Shown: in pieces, positions 5,800 through 8,591 of the stretch | Numbering within the stretch: the stretch's first letter is position 1 | How the letters are laid out: every line of letters starts with the position of its first letter | Assembly: GCA_944363005.1 (NCBI GenBank) | Contig: CALVTV010000252.1 | Span: 1 to 8,591 of the forward strand | Source: an uncultured Clostridia bacterium | GTDB lineage: Bacteria > Bacillota > Clostridia > Christensenellales > Aristaeellaceae | Reading direction: 5' to 3' | Length of the DNA stretch: 8,591 nucleotides | Position numbers and translations under genes: made by a program | The notes under the pieces: model-generated | The model's database searches: none | What the model saw: only the letters and a program-made list of their open reading frames with translations | What the model was told of the DNA's origin: nothing

Positions 5800-5955
5800 A
5801 GCGATATCCTCCCATCGTGCTTCTTGGCGACAAACCTCTGTACCGTTAGCTTATCACAACGATGTGCCTCAAACAAGGGGTTGGAGACGCAACCCGCTCA
5901 AACGGATTCCTCTTGTTGAAGCGTATTTCATGGTATGCATCCCATCACGCTACGG
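5800..5955. other. Intergenic region with no clear gene or signal
   Basis: Apart from the GGGAGG ribosome site of the membrane-protein gene (near 5808-5813) I see no convincing promoter. An imperfect nested inverted repeat (5872-5880 with 5909-5917, enclosing 5878-5883 with 5890-5895) could fold but has no T-run and no known counterpart. Confidence 0.5.
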
Positions 5956-5984
5956 AAAAAGGGATATCCTCGCGGATATCCCTT
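5956..5984 (-). terminator. Intrinsic terminator of the DUF896 gene and probably the nag operon
   Basis: AAGGGATATCC (5959-5969) and GGATATCCCTT (5974-5984) form a perfect 11-bp stem with a 4-base loop. On the minus strand it is followed by a T-run (complement of 5956-5960). It lies 24 bases past the DUF896 stop. On the plus strand the stem is followed by GATTTTTG, so weak bidirectional activity is possible. Confidence 0.9.
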
Positions 5985-6008
5985 GATTTTTGCGCATAAC
6001 TTGTGAAA

Positions 6009-6221
6009 TCAGTTCATCTTTTCCTTTTTGACCAACGGTTTGTATGTGCCGTCCTCCTGCTCAACGCGCACCATGCGCAGCGTTTCCTCCATGTTGGCGC
6101 GGAACTCGCGCAGGTATTGCGCGCGCAGCTGAGCCTGTTCTTCGAGCTCTTCTGGCGTCAGACCGACGGTTTTTTTCTTGCGTGCAAGCTCGTTGATGCG
6201 TTCAATCTGTTCATGCTCCAT
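6009..6221 (-). CDS. DUF896 (YnzC-like) small protein
   Basis: A 70-residue charged, helical cytosolic protein of the DUF896 family. The start MEHEQIERINELARKKKTVGLTPEELEEQAQLR carries the family core IERINELA-x-K and LTxEE-x-EQ-x-x-LR, followed by YLREFRANMEETL, the second conserved block. B. subtilis YnzC has the same arrangement and similar length; it folds as a helical hairpin and lies beside the SOS gene yneA, but the molecular role of the family is unknown. The ATG at 6221 is chosen over an in-frame GTG at 6233. The ribosome site (GGAAGGGGTGG, 6240-6230) is 8 bases from the ATG but overlaps the GTG, and the family starts at the same place. It has its own promoter at 6257-6285 and ends at the strong terminator at 5956-5984; read-through from the Nudix gene is also possible. 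Confidence 0.9.
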   Translation of the reverse strand: MEHEQIERINELARKKKTVGLTPEELEEQAQLRAQYLREFRANMEETLRMVRVEQEDGTYKPLVKKEKMN

Positions 6222-6229
6222 CGTTTTTT

Positions 6230-6240
6230 CCACCCCTTCC
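6230..6240 (-). promoter_or_regulatory. Ribosome binding site that decides the DUF896 start
   Basis: GGAAGGGGTGG on the minus strand (6240-6230) sits 8 bases before the ATG at 6221. An upstream in-frame GTG (6233-6231) falls inside this site and cannot be served by it, so the shorter protein is favoured. Confidence 0.7.
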
Positions 6241-6256
6241 GGCCGTTGCGGGATCT

Positions 6257-6285
6257 ATGATACCCCGTTTGTGAGCTTCCGTCAA
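6257..6285 (-). promoter_or_regulatory. Sigma-A promoter of the DUF896 gene
   Basis: On the minus strand TTGACG (6285-6280) and TATCAT (6262-6257) each have one mismatch to consensus and are separated by exactly 17 bases. The start of transcription should be near 6250, giving a leader of about 29 bases. The promoter fits between the Nudix stop codon and the DUF896 gene, so the latter can be expressed apart from the nag genes. Confidence 0.82.
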
Positions 6286-6290
6286 GCCCT

Positions 6291-6758
6291 TTACAGCGCG
6301 GCCGGTTGGCCCAGCTGTTCGATATCGAGCCGCTCATCGAAGAACTCGCCCGCCCAGCGATGCAACCCAAAGCAAAGCGCGGCTTCCGCGGTTTGCGACC
6401 CCAGGGGCAACCGCGTAAACGCTTTGGCAGCGCTGGCCAGCTCATCCGGCCATTCATGAACGTCCGCCAGATAAGCCAGTCCGATGCGCTCCTTGCCATC
6501 CTCGCCCGTCACACCGAATCCGCATAGCGGCTTCACGTCAAAGACGGCTTCGCCAAGCGCCTTGCCCAGGATACGGCGAACCGCCTCCTGTTCATCCTCG
6601 CCCTTTTCACATCGTCCGCCGGGGAGCATCCAAAGCGCATTGATCTCATCGCGCACGAGCACAAATCGCTCCTGATACCTCGCCAACACCAGCAAACCAC
6701 ATTCCTGACGCTTGCGCCTCTTTTTCACTTCGCCCAGTGCATAAATTGAACACTGCAT
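6291..6758 (-). CDS. Nudix-domain protein with degenerate Nudix box
   Basis: A 155-residue protein with the Nudix fold signature. LLVLARYQERFVLVRDEINALWMLPGGRCEKGEDEQEAVRRIL contains the usual first strands, the W-x-L-P-G-G turn and the first half of the Nudix box, G-x5-E. Nudix enzymes hydrolyse nucleoside diphosphates linked to other groups, using glutamates in R-E-U-x-E-E to hold Mg2+. Here that segment reads R-I-L-G-K-A, so all three glutamates are lost although the arginine and the following L-G remain. The protein is therefore probably inactive as a classical Nudix hydrolase, and may bind a nucleotide or sugar-nucleotide instead. A basic KKRRKRQ lies at residues 12-18. Start ATG at 6758 follows CGGAGGG with good spacing. 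It lies 28 bases behind nagA on the same strand, presumably in one transcript; whether it takes part in amino-sugar metabolism is unknown. Confidence 0.8.
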   Translation of the reverse strand: MQCSIYALGEVKKRRKRQECGLLVLARYQERFVLVRDEINALWMLPGGRCEKGEDEQEAVRRILGKALGEAVFDVKPLCGFGVTGEDGKERIGLAYLADVHEWPDELASAAKAFTRLPLGSQTAEAALCFGLHRWAGEFFDERLDIEQLGQPAAL

Positions 6759-6786
6759 TGTAAACCCTCCGGGATTCGATGCGCGC

Positions 6787-7911
6787 TCAGGCGATCACGC
6801 CCGCAAAGCGCCAGTCCATATCCATCAATGCCAGCACGCCATGCGCGCCGGGTTGTATCCGTCCCAGTGTCTTGGCGCCGAGTGCGTCGGCCGGTGTGCT
6901 CGTCGCCATGGGAATCACCTCTTCCGGCCGTATGTGCGCCAGGGTGATCATGTTGCGCACCGCCTGATGCATCAGCAGCGTAGAACCGGCGAGCACGCCG
7001 TCCGACAGCCTCGCCACGCCATCTTGAACCTGAACCGCCTGTCCGCCCAAATCATACCGGCCATCCGGCAGCCCCGCAGCCTCCATGGCATCGGTAATCA
7101 GGGCGACACCCTGCGCGCCCTTGCATAGCGCCGCAATGCGCAATACATCCGGATGCAGATGAATGCCGTCCGCGATGAGCTGCACAACGATGCGCGAATC
7201 CGCAAGGCCTGCGCCCGGCACGCCCGGTGACCGATGATGCAGCGGCGACTGCGCATTGAACAGATGGGTGATCTGCGAAAGGCCGGCATCCGCCGCCGCA
7301 TGCACCTGTTCTGCGGTTGCCCCGCTGTGGGCCGCGCAGACGACCACACCGCGGCGCCGAAGCTCCGCAATCAGTGGCAATGCCCCGTCGAGTTCGGGCG
7401 CCAGCGTCATCATCCGCACGCAGGAAAGCCCCCGAACCATCGCCTCGTAGGCTTCTACCGAAGGCGCCTGCAGGCATTGCGCCAGCTGCGCGCCCTTATA
7501 CGCAGGCGCCAAAAACGGCGCTTCCATATGCGCCCCCAGCACGAGCGCTCCCCGCTGTTGCGGATGGTCCATCACCGCCTGAATGCCGCAAAGGGCCTGA
7601 TGCGTCTGTTCTGGGAAGGCGCTCATCGTCGTCGGCACAAACGCGGCCACGCCGTTCTCCAGCAAACCGCTGCTCATCCGGCGCACGTCGGCCTCTCCGC
7701 GCATGCAGTCTGCGCCGCCGTAGGCGTGAATATGGATGTCCACAAACCCAGGCCACACATAACGCCCCTGGCAATCGACCGGCGTTTCGTCCTCCGCCTG
7801 CAAATCCGTGCCAATGGCCACGATTTTTCCCTGACGAATGTGCACGTCGGTGCGCACAAACGCGCCGTCCAGAAAAACTACGCCATTGCGCACCCACCAC
7901 GCCCGGTTCAT
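6787..7911 (-). CDS. nagA: N-acetylglucosamine-6-phosphate deacetylase
   Basis: NagA hydrolyses GlcNAc-6-phosphate to glucosamine-6-phosphate and acetate in the cytosol, the first committed step of amino-sugar use and wall-sugar recycling. The 374-residue length is normal. It shows the amidohydrolase TIM-barrel pattern: PGFVDIHIHAYGG (54-66, metal ligands His60/His62), GAHMEAPF (126-133, metal ligand Glu130), AAHSGAT (193-199, His195), THLFNAQSPLHH (215-226, His216), DGIHLHPD (248-255, substrate-side His251) and LITDAMEAAGLPDG (271-284, catalytic Asp274), then LAGSTLLMHQAVRNM (307-321). Keeping the HxH pair, unlike E. coli NagA, it resembles the Gram-positive type that could hold two metals. 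The usual LEGPF reads MEAPF. Its ATG overlaps the nagB stop as ATGA, so translation is probably coupled. The Nudix gene follows in the same direction after 28 bases. Confidence 0.96.
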   Translation of the reverse strand: MNRAWWVRNGVVFLDGAFVRTDVHIRQGKIVAIGTDLQAEDETPVDCQGRYVWPGFVDIHIHAYGGADCMRGEADVRRMSSGLLENGVAAFVPTTMSAFPEQTHQALCGIQAVMDHPQQRGALVLGAHMEAPFLAPAYKGAQLAQCLQAPSVEAYEAMVRGLSCVRMMTLAPELDGALPLIAELRRRGVVVCAAHSGATAEQVHAAADAGLSQITHLFNAQSPLHHRSPGVPGAGLADSRIVVQLIADGIHLHPDVLRIAALCKGAQGVALITDAMEAAGLPDGRYDLGGQAVQVQDGVARLSDGVLAGSTLLMHQAVRNMITLAHIRPEEVIPMATSTPADALGAKTLGRIQPGAHGVLALMDMDWRFAGVIA

Positions 7912-8591
7912 TCCTTCATCCGCTCCGCGGCGAGCCGGTCGGCCAGGATCACGCAGCAGGGATGCAGTTGCAGAATCGAGGCCGGAACTTTCGGGGTAAT
8001 CGGGCCACGGATGGTGTTGTATACGGCCTCGGCCTTGTCGCTTCCCGTCGCCACAAGCACCACGCTCTTGGCCGCCATAATGCTGCCGATGCCCATGGAG
8101 ATCGCCTGCCGCGGGACTTCATCCGGGCTCTTGAAAAAACGGGCGTTCGCTTCAATCGTGCTCTCCGCCAGCGTGACCACGTGCGTTCCGTAGGTAAAGT
8201 CATCCGCCGGCTCGTTGAAGCCGATGTGGCCATTGCGTCCGATGCCCAGCAGCTGAATGTCGATCCCGCCCGCTGCCCGGATCGCCGCATCGTACGCTTC
8301 CGCCGCCGCGGCAGAATGCCCGCTGGGCAGATGCACATTTTCCGGACGGATGTTCACCTTGCTAAACAGGTGTTCCTGCATGAACGCATGATAGCTCAGC
8401 GGATTCTTGTGATCGATCCCCACATACTCGTCCAGATTGAACGTGACAATGCGGTCAAAGTCGATAACCCCGTGTTGGTACCACCGAACCAATGTCTCAT
8501 ACGCCGGAATCGGCGTGGAACCGGTCGCCAGGCCCAGTACGCTATCGCCTTTGCGCGTAATCTGCGCCCCCAGGAGCATTCCGGCGGCTTC
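7908..8591 (-). CDS. nagB: Glucosamine-6-phosphate deaminase (5' end outside the window)
   Basis: NagB converts glucosamine-6-phosphate to fructose-6-phosphate and ammonia, linking amino sugars to glycolysis. The visible 227 residues begin at the window edge (EAAGMLLGAQ), matching the first helix of the family; the true start is a few codons further out. An apparent ATG at 8579 is internal. Diagnostic blocks are GLATGSTP (phosphate-binding loop), TFNLDEYVGI (with the catalytic Asp of NLDEY), SYHAFMQEHLF, LLGIGRNGHIGFNEP (catalytic region) and AISMGIGSIMAAKSVVLVATG. The C-terminus ends at LAAERMKE and overlaps nagA by 4 bases. Length suits the short Gram-positive type that lacks the E. coli C-terminal allosteric tail. 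The promoter and any GntR/NagR control site lie beyond the window. Confidence 0.96.
   Translation of the reverse strand, partial: EAAGMLLGAQITRKGDSVLGLATGSTPIPAYETLVRWYQHGVIDFDRIVTFNLDEYVGIDHKNPLSYHAFMQEHLFSKVNIRPENVHLPSGHSAAAAEAYDAAIRAAGGIDIQLLGIGRNGHIGFNEPADDFTYGTHVVTLAESTIEANARFFKSPDEVPRQAISMGIGSIMAAKSVVLVATGSDKAEAVYNTIRGPITPKVPASILQLHPCCVILADRLAAERMKE

Noticed and set aside
5872..5917. Nested imperfect inverted repeat as a riboswitch or small RNA
   Set aside because: Short arms with a G-U pair, no T-run and no conserved motif that I recognise.
6222..6233. GTG start for DUF896 at 6233
   Set aside because: It overlaps the ribosome binding site; the ATG at 6221 has proper spacing and matches the family's N-terminus.
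7234..8193. Long plus-strand open frame of 319 codons
   Set aside because: It lies wholly opposite nagA and nagB, whose motifs are unmistakable. Its translation is rich in Arg, His and Pro with no domain, as expected for the antisense of GC-rich coding DNA.
8577..8579. ATG at 8579 as the true start of nagB
   Set aside because: The frame continues upstream to the window edge with residues matching the first helix of NagB, and no ribosome site precedes this ATG.

Overview
The window looks like a chromosomal segment of a fairly GC-rich, probably spore-forming Firmicute of the class Clostridia. The signs are a SpoIID-type lytic transglycosylase, a DUF896/YnzC protein (a family typical of Firmicutes), AGGAGG-type ribosome binding sites, consensus sigma-A promoters, a tRNA with an encoded CCA end and an IS200/IS605 element. 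Genus-level assignment is not possible from the sequence alone.

Layout: (1) 1-200 holds the left end of an IS200/IS605 element, with the first 25 codons of tnpA running off the window and two inverted repeats, one of which buries the tnpA ribosome binding site. (2) 207-360 is a complete minus-strand tRNA-Ala(GGC) unit with perfect consensus promoter and intrinsic terminator. (3) 398-2791 carries two minus-strand cell-envelope genes: a SpoIID-family lipoprotein and, upstream of it, a secreted protein made of five SH3b-like repeats. A strong terminator lies between them. (4) 2792-3028 is a divergent control region. It holds a consensus promoter for the plus-strand operon flanked by two copies of a TTCGA-N6-TCGAA inverted repeat. 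(5) 3029-5364 is a two-gene operon: an MFS exporter and a 348-residue regulator with an ArsR-type winged helix at its C-terminus behind a large, unrecognised N-terminal domain. (6) 5383-5799 encodes an orphan four-helix membrane protein on the minus strand. (7) 5956-8591 is a minus-strand amino-sugar cluster, nagB-nagA-Nudix, followed by a DUF896 gene with its own promoter and a shared terminator.

How the parts work together: NagA removes acetate from GlcNAc-6-phosphate and NagB turns the resulting GlcN-6-phosphate into fructose-6-phosphate and ammonia, feeding amino sugars (diet, mucin or recycled wall) into glycolysis. The Nudix-like protein made from the same transcript has lost the catalytic glutamates of its Nudix box. 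The exporter/regulator pair has the layout of a self-regulated efflux system, and the paired inverted repeats are the likely operator. No wholly new system is evident. The points most worth following are the paired operator, the sensor-fused regulator, the degenerate Nudix box and the RNA stem that would silence tnpA.
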